36,106 nucleotides of DNA, taken from contig JAHFRW010000028.1 of assembly GCA_023266055.1 (NCBI GenBank), forward strand, positions 1 to 36,106. Reading direction: 5' to 3'. The notes below the pieces were generated by a model that did not search any database, was not told where the DNA came from, and was given only the letters and a program-made list of their open reading frames with translations. Position numbers and translations under genes: made by a program. Positions within the stretch are counted from its first letter, which is position 1. The number at the start of each line of letters is the position of its first letter. This DNA comes from Gammaproteobacteria bacterium (lineage in GTDB: Bacteria > Pseudomonadota > Gammaproteobacteria > Ga0077554 > Ga007554). Positions 7,034-16,322 of the stretch are shown here, piece after piece.

Positions 7034-8047
7034 TCAACAGCCTGGCAGCACCAGGGGCGGCTCTTCCAGAAGCGACATCTGTTCACGCAGCGCGAGAATG
7101 TGATCCTGCCAATAGCGTTGGGTATTAAACCACGGAAAGCTCATTTTGAATGCGGGATCTTCCCAGCGACGCGCCAACCATCCAGCATAGTGAATGATAC
7201 GCAACGTACGCAATGCCTCCACCAGATGTAATTCCAGCGGATTAAAATCATAAAATTCGTTATAACCTTCCATAATATACATAAGCTGGGTATTCATGGC
7301 CACTCGATCACCCGACAATAGCATCCAGATATCCTGTATCGCTGGCCCACTACGGCAATCGTCAAAATCAACAAAATGCGGGCCTGTCTGAGGAGAACCT
7401 AATGGTGACCATAGTATATTACCCAGATGACAGTCACCGTGCAGCCGTATGTGCGTAACCTCTGACGCCTGTGCAAAACACTCATGCACCCGCAACAATA
7501 CATCTTCCATCACACTGCCATAAGCCTGCTGTAATTCGGCAGGCATAAAACCCTGCTCCCATATAAAAGCATAAGGTTCAACGCCGAAACTCTCAATGTC
7601 AACAACAGGACGATGAACAAAAGGTTTGAGTGCGCCTATGGCATGAATACGGGCGATGAAACGACCCATCCACTCGAGGGTGTCAGGATCATCAAGTTCT
7701 GGCGTGCGCCCAACATGACGCGGAAACAGGGAAAAACGAAAGCCTTCAAATTCATGCAGGGTACGACCCCTATCATCCTGCAATGGCGCCACTACCGGCA
7801 ATTCATGTTCGGCCAGTGCCATGACAAATGCATGCTCTTCCAGAATCGCCTCGTTCAACCAACGATTCGGGCGATAAAACTTGGCGATGATCGGTGCACC
7901 GTCATCAATACCTACCTGATAAACACGGTTTTCATAACTGTTAAGCGCCAGCACCCGGCCATCGCACCGATAGCCAATACTTTCGATAGCGTTAAGCAGC
8001 CGGTCTGGCGTGAGATCCTGATAGAGAAGGTGGGTGTTTGACGACAT
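7034..8047 (-). CDS. srkA: Stress response kinase A (YihE/RdoA type)
   Basis: A 337-residue APH-fold Ser/Thr protein kinase, near the 328 of E. coli SrkA. It shows the ATP-binding lobe with ENRVYQVGIDDGAPIIAKFYRPNRW (Lys in IAKFY), the catalytic loop RLHGDCHLGNILW (Asp at about residue 203) and the metal-binding FVDFDDCRSGPAIQD. In E. coli the kinase counters stress-induced programmed death linked to MazF. The ATG at 8045-8047 is chosen because family similarity starts at LTPDRLLNAIESIG; a longer frame reaching 8113 adds 22 unlike residues. The ribosome site is weak. In E. coli srkA lies beside dsbA; here it follows an FKBP lipoprotein gene with a 116-bp gap. Confidence 0.93.
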   Translation of the reverse strand: MSSNTHLLYQDLTPDRLLNAIESIGYRCDGRVLALNSYENRVYQVGIDDGAPIIAKFYRPNRWLNEAILEEHAFVMALAEHELPVVAPLQDDRGRTLHEFEGFRFSLFPRHVGRTPELDDPDTLEWMGRFIARIHAIGALKPFVHRPVVDIESFGVEPYAFIWEQGFMPAELQQAYGSVMEDVLLRVHECFAQASEVTHIRLHGDCHLGNILWSPLGSPQTGPHFVDFDDCRSGPAIQDIWMLLSGDRVAMNTQLMYIMEGYNEFYDFNPLELHLVEALRTLRIIHYAGWLARRWEDPAFKMSFPWFNTQRYWQDHILALREQMSLLEEPPLVLPGC

Positions 8048-8163
8048 GCCAGGCGGTAGCCATTGTAGGGTGCGCCATGCGCACTCATTATTTATCGGGT
8101 AGAGTACGTACAACGTACCCTGCAGTTGACTATAGCGCTTTCAGGTCATGCGTTAAACCGGCG

Positions 8164-8631
8164 TTATTTTACGTCAAGTAACTCCACATCAAACATCAAT
8201 GTTGCATTGGGTGGAATGACACCCCCTGCGCCACGTGAACCATAACCCATTTCAGGAGGAATAATCAGCGTACGCTGGCCACCCACTTTCATGCCTGCTA
8301 CGCCCTGATCCCATCCCTTGATGACCTGGCCCGCGCCCAGCATAAAATCAAACGGCTGATTACGATCAACGGAGCTGTCAAATTTCGCGCCACGGTTATT
8401 ATCTGCTTTCGGATCATAAAGCCAACCGGTGTAATGCACGACCACCAGTCTGTCATTGACGGCTTCTGACCCTTCACCTACCTTGGTATCGTTTTTCACC
8501 AGTTGTGTAATTTTTGAATCTGTCATGGTTGATGGTTCCTGTTTTGCATTTTCATTGTGGTTATTGTTTTTTACATCGCAACCCCCGGCCAGGATAATCA
8601 TCATGGCGGCGATGGGCAGGGTCTTCTTCAT
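8164..8631 (-). CDS. FKBP-type peptidyl-prolyl isomerase, lipoprotein
   Basis: A 155-residue protein with a lipoprotein signal (IILAGGC, Cys18), a short Asn/Lys-rich linker and a single FKBP domain from about residue 50. The domain shows [59 protein letters not shown] and [14 protein letters not shown], with all the usual active-site aromatic and hydrophobic residues. It should catalyse proline isomerisation in the envelope, where it would help folding of exported proteins. AAGGAGATTA precedes the ATG, a good ribosome site. The gene is 45 bp after the small membrane protein gene on the same strand and may be cotranscribed with it. Confidence 0.93.
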   Translation of the reverse strand: MKKTLPIAAMMIILAGGCDVKNNNHNENAKQEPSTMTDSKITQLVKNDTKVGEGSEAVNDRLVVVHYTGWLYDPKADNNRGAKFDSSVDRNQPFDFMLGAGQVIKGWDQGVAGMKVGGQRTLIIPPEMGYGSRGAGGVIPPNATLMFDVELLDVK

Positions 8632-8676
8632 TGCCTTAATCTCCTTCAGGCGTTCAACAAATGGTTAAGTGACAAA

Positions 8677-9081
8677 TCATGAGGGATCCGGTTCAATCAG
8701 TAGCGCACCGGTAAAAATGGTCAACGCTCTCACCACCAGAATCGCTTTGGCTTGACCACGGTGATCCATACGCCCACTACCGTCCTCATCACCCTGCAAT
8801 AATTTTCGCGCGGCCAATATCTGAAATACATATAAAATATACAGCGCCAGCGGTAATATAAAATGCATCCATACCAGAAAAGACGAGATATCACCATGTT
8901 CAAAGAGACGGACATACCAATCACGCCGCAGGAAAAGATACACTGGCACCATCAAGTCAAACACCATAATAAAGACCATGGTATAGATATGAAAAGTACG
9001 CCGCCGGGGCTGATAAAAAGCAAACAACATCAGCAGGTAGGTCGCGATAACGACGCCCGCCATTATAACTTTTTCTGTCAT
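8677..9081 (-). CDS. Small four-helix membrane protein, unknown function
   Basis: A 134-residue protein with four hydrophobic segments, at about residues 5-23, 32-51, 67-90 and 112-130. It carries His31 at the start of helix 2, His73 in helix 3 and His107 just before helix 4 (RMDHRGQAK). The arrangement of four helices with histidines recalls DUF420 proteins, but I cannot confirm the family. Histidines at membrane edges could bind haem or metal; that is a guess. It sits between two lipoprotein genes on the same strand, 111 bp after the ankyrin gene and 45 bp before the FKBP gene. Confidence 0.7.
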   Translation of the reverse strand: MTEKVIMAGVVIATYLLMLFAFYQPRRRTFHIYTMVFIMVFDLMVPVYLFLRRDWYVRLFEHGDISSFLVWMHFILPLALYILYVFQILAARKLLQGDEDGSGRMDHRGQAKAILVVRALTIFTGALLIEPDPS

Positions 9082-9192
9082 CTATCCGCCACTCTTGACA
9101 CTTCGTTAATGCATTAAAAACAAGTGTCTTACCCGGGGTGGTGATCCTGACCATCGCTACGCACGAAACGACCCATGAAATTGGACGCCTCC

Positions 9193-11076
9193 CTAAGCGC
9201 CCGCTGCTTTCAATACTGCAATCACGCTGGCATGTCCATTGCTTTCCGCACCCTTAAGTGCATTCACACCGTTACTGTCGGTGGCCGTGACATCTCCTCC
9301 GGCGTCCAGGAGTATCTTGACCACATTAACATGTCCCGCACGCGCGGCATGGATCAGCGCCGTGGCGCCCGATACACCAAACATGCTACCTGGCGCATTG
9401 GTTTCCGAACCTTCACGCGCATTAATTTCCGCTTTGCTTTTGATCAAGGCTTCCACCAGTTTAACATTACCACTGCCTGCTGCAACCATCAGTGGCGTGA
9501 GTCCTGATACATCCTTCAGATTCGCGTCGGCATTTTTTTCAAGCAATGCCTGCGCAACACCCAGATGACCGCGTTCTGCAGCCCAGAAAAGTGCGGTTTT
9601 CCCCAGAAAACCGGAAATATTCGGCTGCGCACCCGCATCCAGCAGAATTTGTGTCACTTCCGCCTGACCATGCTGCGCAGCTTTGATCAATACTGTATTT
9701 CTGCCAATGGTGCTTAATGCAACTGTAAACGAACTGGTACGATTCTCTTTTTCGGTTGCATTTGGATCAGCACCCTTGCTCAATAACGCATGCATGATAT
9801 CTGCCCGGCCGAGCTCAGCAGCCACAAACAAGGCTGATTCATTCTGACGATTGGCACGGTTAACATCGGCACCGTGATCAAGCAGATAACGCACTGTATC
9901 CGTGTGCCCCTGCCGTACGGCAATAATCAGTGCGGTATCGCCGCGTGCAGCGGCCTGCGTAATTTCTTCTTCATCCAGGGCAATGCGTGCAGCAGACAGC
10001 GCCCACTCACGCAATCCGGCAGGTACATTATTCACTCTAACGTCATGCTCAACCAGCACCTGCACAATCGCCGTGTGTCCACCCATGGCAGCGGCCAGCA
10101 AGGGTGTAACCCCCATGCGATTTTTAACATTCGCCTGCGCACCTTCGGTGAACAATTGACGCACCTTGGAAAGGTCACCGTTTTTGGAAGCCTTGATCAG
10201 CGCATCATCTACGGTCAGGCTGGTGTATACCGTTTCCTTGCGTGCGCCCGCACCGCGCAAGGCGTCAATAATGTCGGCGTAGCCATTGCGCTCTGCAATG
10301 CTCAACGCCGTGGCGCCATGATGACTGCGCAGGTTTGAATCTGCGCCCTTGGCCAGCAAGGCGCGCACTATCTCAACCCATGGGCCTTCGGTGACAATCA
10401 AGCCATGACGTGTGGCATACATCAATGGTGTATAGCCACTGTCATTACTGGTCATCGGCCGGGCATTTGTAATGTTGGTTTCGGCTCCCGCCAAAAGCAG
10501 GGTGTCCACCAGACGCAGATTACCCGTTTGTACCGCAGGGAATAACGCCGTTTCACCTTTGCTGTTTTTGGCATTAACGTCGGCACCCGCCTTGAGCAAG
10601 GCCTGCACGATACGCAGATCACCTTTCTCCACGGCACCTATCAAGGCCGTGTGCCCATCATTGGTCTGTGCCTTGGGGTTGGCGCCAGCACTTAACAGCA
10701 TGTCCACGATGTCTGTCTGGCCAGCGCTGGCGGCAGCAATTAATCCTGCATTACCAAACAAATCCCTGGCATTGGGATCCACTTTGTGATCAAGCATGTA
10801 GCGCACCACCTTGTCATGCCCAAAAGTGGCCGCCAGTACCATTCGGTCGGCGCTCAAGGCATCTGCGGGAATGGTGCTGGCCACAGGCTGCGGTGCGGGC
10901 GGTTTGGCTTCCGCTGCTTCAGCTTCGGCCGTCAGTGGTGGTAAACCATCGGTAGGCTGTGTCGCCTTGGGTGTCGTTGAGCAGCCGGCCATCAACATCA
11001 TCACACCGATACCATACATCCAAAACTGGTTTTTTTTCAGAAATACTTTCACCGTAATGCCGTTATTCATACTCAC
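9193..11076 (-). CDS. Ankyrin-repeat lipoprotein
   Basis: A 627-residue protein with a lipoprotein signal (MLMAGC, Cys32), an Ala/Pro/Glu-rich linker to about residue 75, and then about fifteen ankyrin repeats to the C terminus. Typical units are GHTALIGAVEKGDLRIVQALLKAGADVNAK and its like; the TALxxAxxxGxxxxVxxLLxxGAdxN pattern is clear throughout. Several joints carry insertions (about residues 205-240, 280-290, 355-385, 450-465 and 555-575), so the solenoid is broken into blocks. Ankyrin arrays bind other proteins, and no enzyme domain is present. GGGGGAGGGTGAGT before the ATG is a strong ribosome site. The partner protein is unknown. The 200-bp gap to dnaQ holds no gene. Confidence 0.92.
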   Translation of the reverse strand: MSMNNGITVKVFLKKNQFWMYGIGVMMLMAGCSTTPKATQPTDGLPPLTAEAEAAEAKPPAPQPVASTIPADALSADRMVLAATFGHDKVVRYMLDHKVDPNARDLFGNAGLIAAASAGQTDIVDMLLSAGANPKAQTNDGHTALIGAVEKGDLRIVQALLKAGADVNAKNSKGETALFPAVQTGNLRLVDTLLLAGAETNITNARPMTSNDSGYTPLMYATRHGLIVTEGPWVEIVRALLAKGADSNLRSHHGATALSIAERNGYADIIDALRGAGARKETVYTSLTVDDALIKASKNGDLSKVRQLFTEGAQANVKNRMGVTPLLAAAMGGHTAIVQVLVEHDVRVNNVPAGLREWALSAARIALDEEEITQAAARGDTALIIAVRQGHTDTVRYLLDHGADVNRANRQNESALFVAAELGRADIMHALLSKGADPNATEKENRTSSFTVALSTIGRNTVLIKAAQHGQAEVTQILLDAGAQPNISGFLGKTALFWAAERGHLGVAQALLEKNADANLKDVSGLTPLMVAAGSGNVKLVEALIKSKAEINAREGSETNAPGSMFGVSGATALIHAARAGHVNVVKILLDAGGDVTATDSNGVNALKGAESNGHASVIAVLKAAGA

Positions 11077-11276
11077 CCTCCCCCCGACATATTTTTACGC
11101 CACCGATAACGGCGCAAAGAAATCTGGCACACCTAATACTTGCGTTTCGCCAGTCTACCGCTCCAACATTTACTACACCAAAATACGTGACTCGCCCGCA
11201 TTTGCCAAGCAATAACTGATCAACCCGTCAAACATCTCATGCCAAAAAAGTTATTATTAGATTTATCATGCATTTA

Positions 11277-11999
11277 TTAAAGTGGCATATCTTTTTTCCA
11301 GAGACAATTACCGGCGCTTTCCTTGTCTATGGCCAGCAGTCGCTGGGTATGTAATACCAGTTCTTCAGGCTGTGCATGTATCACCTTCAGGGGAGGGCGT
11401 GCCGCATCAAATTGACGCGCCACGGGGGCTGTAACGTGGCCACGACCACGCTCCTGTAATCCATCCAGCGACAACGTGGCCTGCCCCCCCGTCATGGCCA
11501 GGTATACATCGGCCAGAATTTCTGCATCAAGCAATGCGCCGTGCAGATCGCGCTGACTATTGTCTATGCTGTAACGCCGACACAAGGCATCAAGGTTGTT
11601 TTTTTGTCCCGGATGCAACTGGCGAGCCATTGCCAATGTGTCAACGACCGTGCAATGGTCGATGACCGCACCGTATTTTTTTCCCAGCGCATTCAGTTCA
11701 GCATTGATAAAGCCCACATCAAAAGGCGCATTGTGAATGATGAGTTCTGCGCCTTTGATAAAAGCCAAAAACTCATTTACAACTTCAATAAAACGTGGCT
11801 TGTCTGTCAGAAAAGCGTCGCTGATACCGTGCACTTCAAAAGCACCCGCGTCCACTTCACGGTCAGGTTGCAGGTATTGATGATAATGCTTGCCTGTGAG
11901 GCGCCGGTTCACCAGTTCTACACAGCCTATTTCAATAATACGATGTCCACGTGCAGGATCCAGTCCCGTCGTTTCCGTATCCAGTATAATTTGTCGCAT
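11277..11999 (-). CDS. dnaQ: DNA polymerase III epsilon subunit (3'-5' proofreading exonuclease)
   Basis: A 240-residue DEDDh exonuclease, against 243 in E. coli. The catalytic residues are Asp7 and Glu9 (LDTETTG), Asp94 (HNAPFDVGFIN), His153 and Asp158 (HGALLDAE); the His-to-Asp spacing of five is the same as in E. coli epsilon. The C-terminal tail beyond residue 180 is where the polymerase alpha subunit binds. It proofreads in the replication core enzyme. The stop of rnhA lies only 7 bp upstream, so rnhA and dnaQ are transcribed together on the minus strand, the reverse of the divergent arrangement in E. coli. Confidence 0.97.
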   Translation of the reverse strand: MRQIILDTETTGLDPARGHRIIEIGCVELVNRRLTGKHYHQYLQPDREVDAGAFEVHGISDAFLTDKPRFIEVVNEFLAFIKGAELIIHNAPFDVGFINAELNALGKKYGAVIDHCTVVDTLAMARQLHPGQKNNLDALCRRYSIDNSQRDLHGALLDAEILADVYLAMTGGQATLSLDGLQERGRGHVTAPVARQFDAARPPLKVIHAQPEELVLHTQRLLAIDKESAGNCLWKKDMPL

Positions 12000-12006
12000 A
12001 GGTTAT

Positions 12007-12468
12007 TTAACTCCGAAAATGGCTACCCGTAGCACCAAGCTCATCCATGGCACGATTCGCCAGCGCGTCCACCCGTTCATTTTCCGCATGACCGGAATGA
12101 CCTTTTATCCAATGCCAGTCCACGTCATGACGCTGTACGACGATCTCAAGGCGCCGCCATAAATCCTCATTTTTTACGGGTTCTTTGGCGGCGGTTTTCC
12201 AGCCGCGCTTCTTCCACTGCGTGATCCACTCCGTAATACCTTTTTTCACATATTGCGAATCTGTCGTCAAATGTACCTTACAGGGCCGCGATAATGATTC
12301 CAGACCCATAATGGCCGCCATGAGTTCCATGCGATTGTTGGTCGTCATGGCTTCACCACCATATAAGGTTTTTTCATGGTTGTTAAGACGTAACAATACT
12401 CCCCAGCCACCGGGTCCCGGGTTGCCGCGACAGCCACCATCGGTGTAAATATGGACTATTTCATTCAT
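12007..12468 (-). CDS. rnhA: Ribonuclease HI
   Basis: A 153-residue RNase HI that cuts RNA in RNA-DNA hybrids. With the ATG at 12466-12468 as residue 1, the catalytic residues fall at Asp10, Glu48, Asp70, His124 and Asp134, exactly the E. coli numbers, which supports this start. The ribosome site there is poor. An in-frame ATG at 12492 would overlap the stop of the upstream methyltransferase gene (12485-12487) and could give coupled translation with eight extra residues. The motifs [24 protein letters not shown] and WIKGHSGH are all present. It lies between the methyltransferase gene and dnaQ in one apparent operon. Confidence 0.97.
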   Translation of the reverse strand: MNEIVHIYTDGGCRGNPGPGGWGVLLRLNNHEKTLYGGEAMTTNNRMELMAAIMGLESLSRPCKVHLTTDSQYVKKGITEWITQWKKRGWKTAAKEPVKNEDLWRRLEIVVQRHDVDWHWIKGHSGHAENERVDALANRAMDELGATGSHFRS

Positions 12469-12484
12469 GTTACGCACGTTAGAT

Positions 12485-13291
12485 TCAATCATGTTGGTCA
12501 CTTTCGGCATCCCGTCCTTGGGCACGCTGCATGACCCGCGTACAGGGCTTGGCGGATACAGGCATCAAGCTACGGCGGGGTTTCCAGCGGGGTTTGATTG
12601 GCGTGAGTGTCGTCACGCGTTTTTTGGCGATCACCAGATAGGCGCCGCTCAGACGCGGCCACAAACGAGCCCCTATTTTCTCCATAAACATCAGTTTGCG
12701 CATCAAACCTTCCTGCTGCAAGGGGGGACGAAAAAAATACTGGCGGGTAACAACGATATCGAAACCTAATAAGGCCAGCCAATCCTTGACGCGCATTAAA
12801 CCCAGAAAACGCCCGCACCAGGGAGGCGCTCCATGACGACGACGCACCCAACGCACCATCCCCCATAAACTCCATGGATTTAAACCCAGCAAAACCACAT
12901 GGCCTTCAGCGATCAAGACCCGCTCAACTTCACGTAACACCCGGTGTGGATCCTGCTCAAACTCCAAAGTATGTGGCAAAACAACTACATCAATACTATC
13001 AGAGGCAATGGGTAACTCATCAAGCGTGCCGCGCAGAATTGTCGCCGAGCAATCTCCGTGCTCAATATCATCATCTAAAACAATACGATGGGAGATGCGA
13101 CTGGAGGCCAGCAAATCTTCGTCATGGGAGCGCCCGATCTGTAGCAGGTGATAGCCAAACAGGTTTTGCAATACGTCATCCATCTGTGCAAGCTCGGCTT
13201 CCAGGAGCAGATGTCCAGCCCCGTGCAGGTGCCAGGCCCGTAGTTCATTATGAATCATACGGGATTTTTTCGGGTTATCCGCCACACTCAT
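12485..13291 (-). CDS. Class I SAM-dependent methyltransferase (YafS-like)
   Basis: A 268-residue Rossmann-fold methyltransferase of the type usually found beside gloB and rnhA in gammaproteobacteria (yafS in E. coli). Motif I is degenerate (HLLQIGRSH). Later motifs are clear: [21 protein letters not shown], then [28 protein letters not shown]. The substrate is not known. The C terminus after residue 225 is rich in Arg and Lys and probably disordered. I took the ATG at 13289-13291, which has GAGAAAAGG just before it; a TTG at 13303 with AGGAG three bases upstream is an alternative. It is divergent from gloB across about 150 bp. Confidence 0.88.
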   Translation of the reverse strand: MSVADNPKKSRMIHNELRAWHLHGAGHLLLEAELAQMDDVLQNLFGYHLLQIGRSHDEDLLASSRISHRIVLDDDIEHGDCSATILRGTLDELPIASDSIDVVVLPHTLEFEQDPHRVLREVERVLIAEGHVVLLGLNPWSLWGMVRWVRRRHGAPPWCGRFLGLMRVKDWLALLGFDIVVTRQYFFRPPLQQEGLMRKLMFMEKIGARLWPRLSGAYLVIAKKRVTTLTPIKPRWKPRRSLMPVSAKPCTRVMQRAQGRDAESDQHD

Positions 13292-13444
13292 GCCTTTTCT
13301 CAATGACTCCTGACCGACTTGTTGGGTGTAGCATACCCCGCTTCGCTAAAGATATGCCAGAATTTGCCGTTGACCCAGGTACCAATCCCTGTCAGCATGA
13401 AAAATATAATCTAAATGTTCGCACATTCATTTGTCTCTCTAAGC

Positions 13445-14227
13445 ATGATTAATGTACTTGCCGTTCCAGCCTTTATAGATAACTATATTTGGTTGATATG
13501 TAATGAAAAATCTCAAAAACAGGCGGCAATTGTCGACCCGGGTGAGGCAGATTCAGTGATGGATACCCTTACCGAACTGGCGATTATACCTGTAGCAATT
13601 CTGCTCACCCGCCACCATGGTGACCACACGGATGCTGTGGAAGTTCTGGCCAATCGATACAAAATCCCGGTCTATGGGCCTGCATTTGAACAACATCGCA
13701 CGCCCAGCATTACGCATCCTATGTGTGATGGAGATCGCATTACCCTGCCTTTCGATAAGCTATCCTTCACCGTAATGGAAGTGCCCGGACACACCAGGGG
13801 GCATATCGCCTATTATGGCCACCATATGCTTTTTTGTGGTGATACGCTGTCTGGTGCGGGCTGTGGACGCCTGATCGAAGGCTCGGCACTGCAAATGTAT
13901 GGATCACTCAAGAAAATCGCTGCGCTGCCGAAAAATACACTAATATACTGCGCTCATGAATATACACTCGCCAACCTGAAGTTTGCGATGAAGGTGGAAC
14001 CCGATAATACGGATATACGAACCCGTCTGTTTGAGGCCAAGCGCAGTTGGGCACATGGACAACCCACTGTACCATCAACACTGGAGCTTGAATTACGCAC
14101 CAACCCTTTTCTGCGCTGTCAGGCAGGCAGTGTAATTGCAGCAGCAGAAAATTTCGCAGAAAAACAGCTCACTTCCGGGCAGGAGGTGTTTGCTGTGCTT
14201 CGTTATTGGAAAGATACGCTGGATTAA
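13445..14227 (+). CDS. gloB: Hydroxyacylglutathione hydrolase (glyoxalase II) with altered zinc motif
   Basis: A 260-residue glyoxalase II, which hydrolyses S-lactoylglutathione to lactate and glutathione. The length, the FIDNYIWLI start, the VPGHTRGHIAYY, FCGDTLSGAGCGR and CAHEYTLANLKFA ligand regions, and the C-terminal substrate domain all fit. The main metal motif should read T-H-x-H-x-D-H but here is TRHHGDH: Arg56 (codon CGC at 13610-13612) replaces the first zinc-ligand His. His58, Asp60 and His61 remain, with an extra His57 next door. One CAC-to-CGC change explains this. The protein may have an altered or weakened site, or His57 may substitute. The ATG at 13445 gives the normal family N terminus. 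Confidence 0.93.
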   Translation: MINVLAVPAFIDNYIWLICNEKSQKQAAIVDPGEADSVMDTLTELAIIPVAILLTRHHGDHTDAVEVLANRYKIPVYGPAFEQHRTPSITHPMCDGDRITLPFDKLSFTVMEVPGHTRGHIAYYGHHMLFCGDTLSGAGCGRLIEGSALQMYGSLKKIAALPKNTLIYCAHEYTLANLKFAMKVEPDNTDIRTRLFEAKRSWAHGQPTVPSTLELELRTNPFLRCQAGSVIAAAENFAEKQLTSGQEVFAVLRYWKDTLD

Positions 14228-14292
14228 GACTGGATAGGTCGTGGCGTGTAACGATATAATCATGGATTGTGCAACAGGACTGGAGTGATTTA

Positions 14293-16302
14293 ATGCCTAC
14301 AAATAAAAACCAGACTCGTTGGTCGTGCTTCTGGCGACGCCTGTACATCCAGACACAGCGCCTCCTGTCAGGGGGTCGTGGCGACACGGGAGCACTGCCC
14401 GCATTCGGTGAGTGCAGGGATGCGCAAGAACCGCCATCCATGCACGACGTATGTTTGTCCGGCATCATCCTGTTAATTCTGGGGTTGGCGGTGAGCGGTT
14501 GTGCCACTCAACAACAACCCGCGTCTCGCTCAGCCTCTTCCGCGCCTGAAAAGGCACCCGCACCTACCCTCCGTGCGGGAACCACGGCCACTGCTGCCAT
14601 TCCCACGCTACCCGCACCCATGAATGAAAGTGCTGCCATGCGTGCACCGGGCAAGGCCAACAATGTTGCGATTCAAGTTACAAAATTACCGGATCTCTGG
14701 AATGACATTGTCGCCGAATCCGAGGGCGAACCCGCCCCCGCAAATATTGCAATCATTGACAATGACGCTGATCAGGATACAGAAACATCATCCGTCGACT
14801 CTCAGGAGGCCAACGCCCACAAACCAGCGGTTGACCCTAATAGTATTGCCGAGTCACGCCGCGACGCCAATGCCATCAAAAACACCGACGCGGACATATG
14901 GGCACGTATTCGTGCACGCCTCAGCATACCGGGACGTGACCATGCCCGCGTACAATTCAGTAAGGAATGGTACTCGAAACGTCAGGATTATCTGGACAGA
15001 ACCATTGGACGCGCCACACCCTATCTGCATTACATTATTGAAGAAGTAGAGCGTCGCAACATGCCATCTGAACTGGCATTGCTGCCGTTTGTGGAAAGCG
15101 CTTTTCAGCCGCTGGCCAATTCACACAGCAGTGCCGCAGGCATATGGCAATTTATCCCTTCCACCGCCCGCCATTATGGTTTGAAACTGAACTGGTGGTA
15201 TGACGGCCGGCGCGATATTCACGCCTCTACCAATGCTGCACTGGATTATTTACAAAAGCTCGGTGATCAGTTCAATGGTGACTGGCAATTGGCACTGGCC
15301 GCCTACAATGCTGGTGAAGGCACTGTACAACGCGCCATTGACCGTAACCGTGCGGCAGGTGAACCCACCGATTACTGGTCACTCAAGTTACCCAAGGAAA
15401 CACGCGCCTATGTGCCATGGTTACTGGCCATCAGTGAAATTGTGGCTGACCCTGATAAATATGATGTTACGCTCAACACCATACCCGATGTGCCTTACCT
15501 GGCAACCATCACCGCAGATTCGCAAATTGACTTGGCGCTGGCAGCGGAACTGGCAGAAATCCCACTGGAAGAAATTCATAAATTAAACCCAGCTTTCAAT
15601 CGCTGGGTCACTGATCCTGATGGCCCCCATCATTTACTGCTACCCATCGAAAAAATCGACGCCTTCAAGGAAAAACTCGCCGCATTACCCATGGAAAAGC
15701 GCGTCCGCTGGACACGCCATGAGGTCAAGAAAAGTGAATCCCTCAGCAAAATCGCCCGCCTTTATGGCACAACGACGGAACTATTGCGTGAGATCAACAA
15801 ACTGAGCGGCAATCTTGCCAAGGCCCATACCAATTTATTGATTCCGGTACATGCACAGAACCTTGGCCACTATGTATTGCGCATTGCCGAAATGCCACAG
15901 ATTAACCAGGCGCCTCAGCAGGATCGGATAAAACGGGGAAAAAGTAGCACGCATATTGTGAAACGGGGTGACACACTGCATAAAGTGGCACGCCACTATG
16001 GCATTAGCACACAGCAACTTGCCGCATTAAACAAAATCTCCCCCACCAAAAAATTACTGGCCGGACAGCGACTCACCGTTATCGCAAATGAAAAGGCAAG
16101 CGCCAGCAAAAGCAAACTCTCCAAAACAGCAGCAGCGGCAGCCAAAACACGGCATACACGCTACAAGATTCGCCCCGGTGATACCCTGGTACGTATCGCG
16201 GAACGCCTTGACGTCAGAGTTTCGGAATTACGTAAATGGAACCCTATGGAAAAAACCAAAAATCTGAAAGCCGGACAAATCCTCGTTATCAATGAAGGTT
16301 GA
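14293..16302 (+). CDS. mltD: Membrane-bound lytic murein transglycosylase D with three LysM domains
   Basis: The enzyme cleaves peptidoglycan glycan strands, forming 1,6-anhydromuramic ends. The SLT domain has ALLPFVESAF with catalytic Glu268, then SAAGIWQFIPSTARHYGL, DIHASTNAALDYL and LALAAYNAGEGTVQRAI. Three LysM domains follow near the C terminus (KSESLSKIARLYG, KRGDTLHKVARHYG and RPGDTLVRIAERLD), one more than in the E. coli protein, I believe. The start is uncertain. ATG at 14293 has GGAG seven bases upstream but would put about 55 residues before the lipoprotein signal (LGLAVSGC). ATG at 14440 gives a normal signal peptide but has no ribosome site. It lies 41 bases or more after gloB, its usual neighbour. 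Confidence 0.94.
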   Translation: MPTNKNQTRWSCFWRRLYIQTQRLLSGGRGDTGALPAFGECRDAQEPPSMHDVCLSGIILLILGLAVSGCATQQQPASRSASSAPEKAPAPTLRAGTTATAAIPTLPAPMNESAAMRAPGKANNVAIQVTKLPDLWNDIVAESEGEPAPANIAIIDNDADQDTETSSVDSQEANAHKPAVDPNSIAESRRDANAIKNTDADIWARIRARLSIPGRDHARVQFSKEWYSKRQDYLDRTIGRATPYLHYIIEEVERRNMPSELALLPFVESAFQPLANSHSSAAGIWQFIPSTARHYGLKLNWWYDGRRDIHASTNAALDYLQKLGDQFNGDWQLALAAYNAGEGTVQRAIDRNRAAGEPTDYWSLKLPKETRAYVPWLLAISEIVADPDKYDVTLNTIPDVPYLATITADSQIDLALAAELAEIPLEEIHKLNPAFNRWVTDPDGPHHLLLPIEKIDAFKEKLAALPMEKRVRWTRHEVKKSESLSKIARLYGTTTELLREINKLSGNLAKAHTNLLIPVHAQNLGHYVLRIAEMPQINQAPQQDRIKRGKSSTHIVKRGDTLHKVARHYGISTQQLAALNKISPTKKLLAGQRLTVIANEKASASKSKLSKTAAAAAKTRHTRYKIRPGDTLVRIAERLDVRVSELRKWNPMEKTKNLKAGQILVINEG

Positions 16303-16322
16303 TGGGCCTGTTAATCGGCCGC

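Noticed and set aside
9874-10338. Long plus-strand open frame (154 codons) opposite the ankyrin gene
   Set aside because: Antisense to a clear repeat protein with a signal peptide; no family resemblance. Similar antisense frames opposite dnaK, putA, pcnB and mutL were dropped for the same reason.
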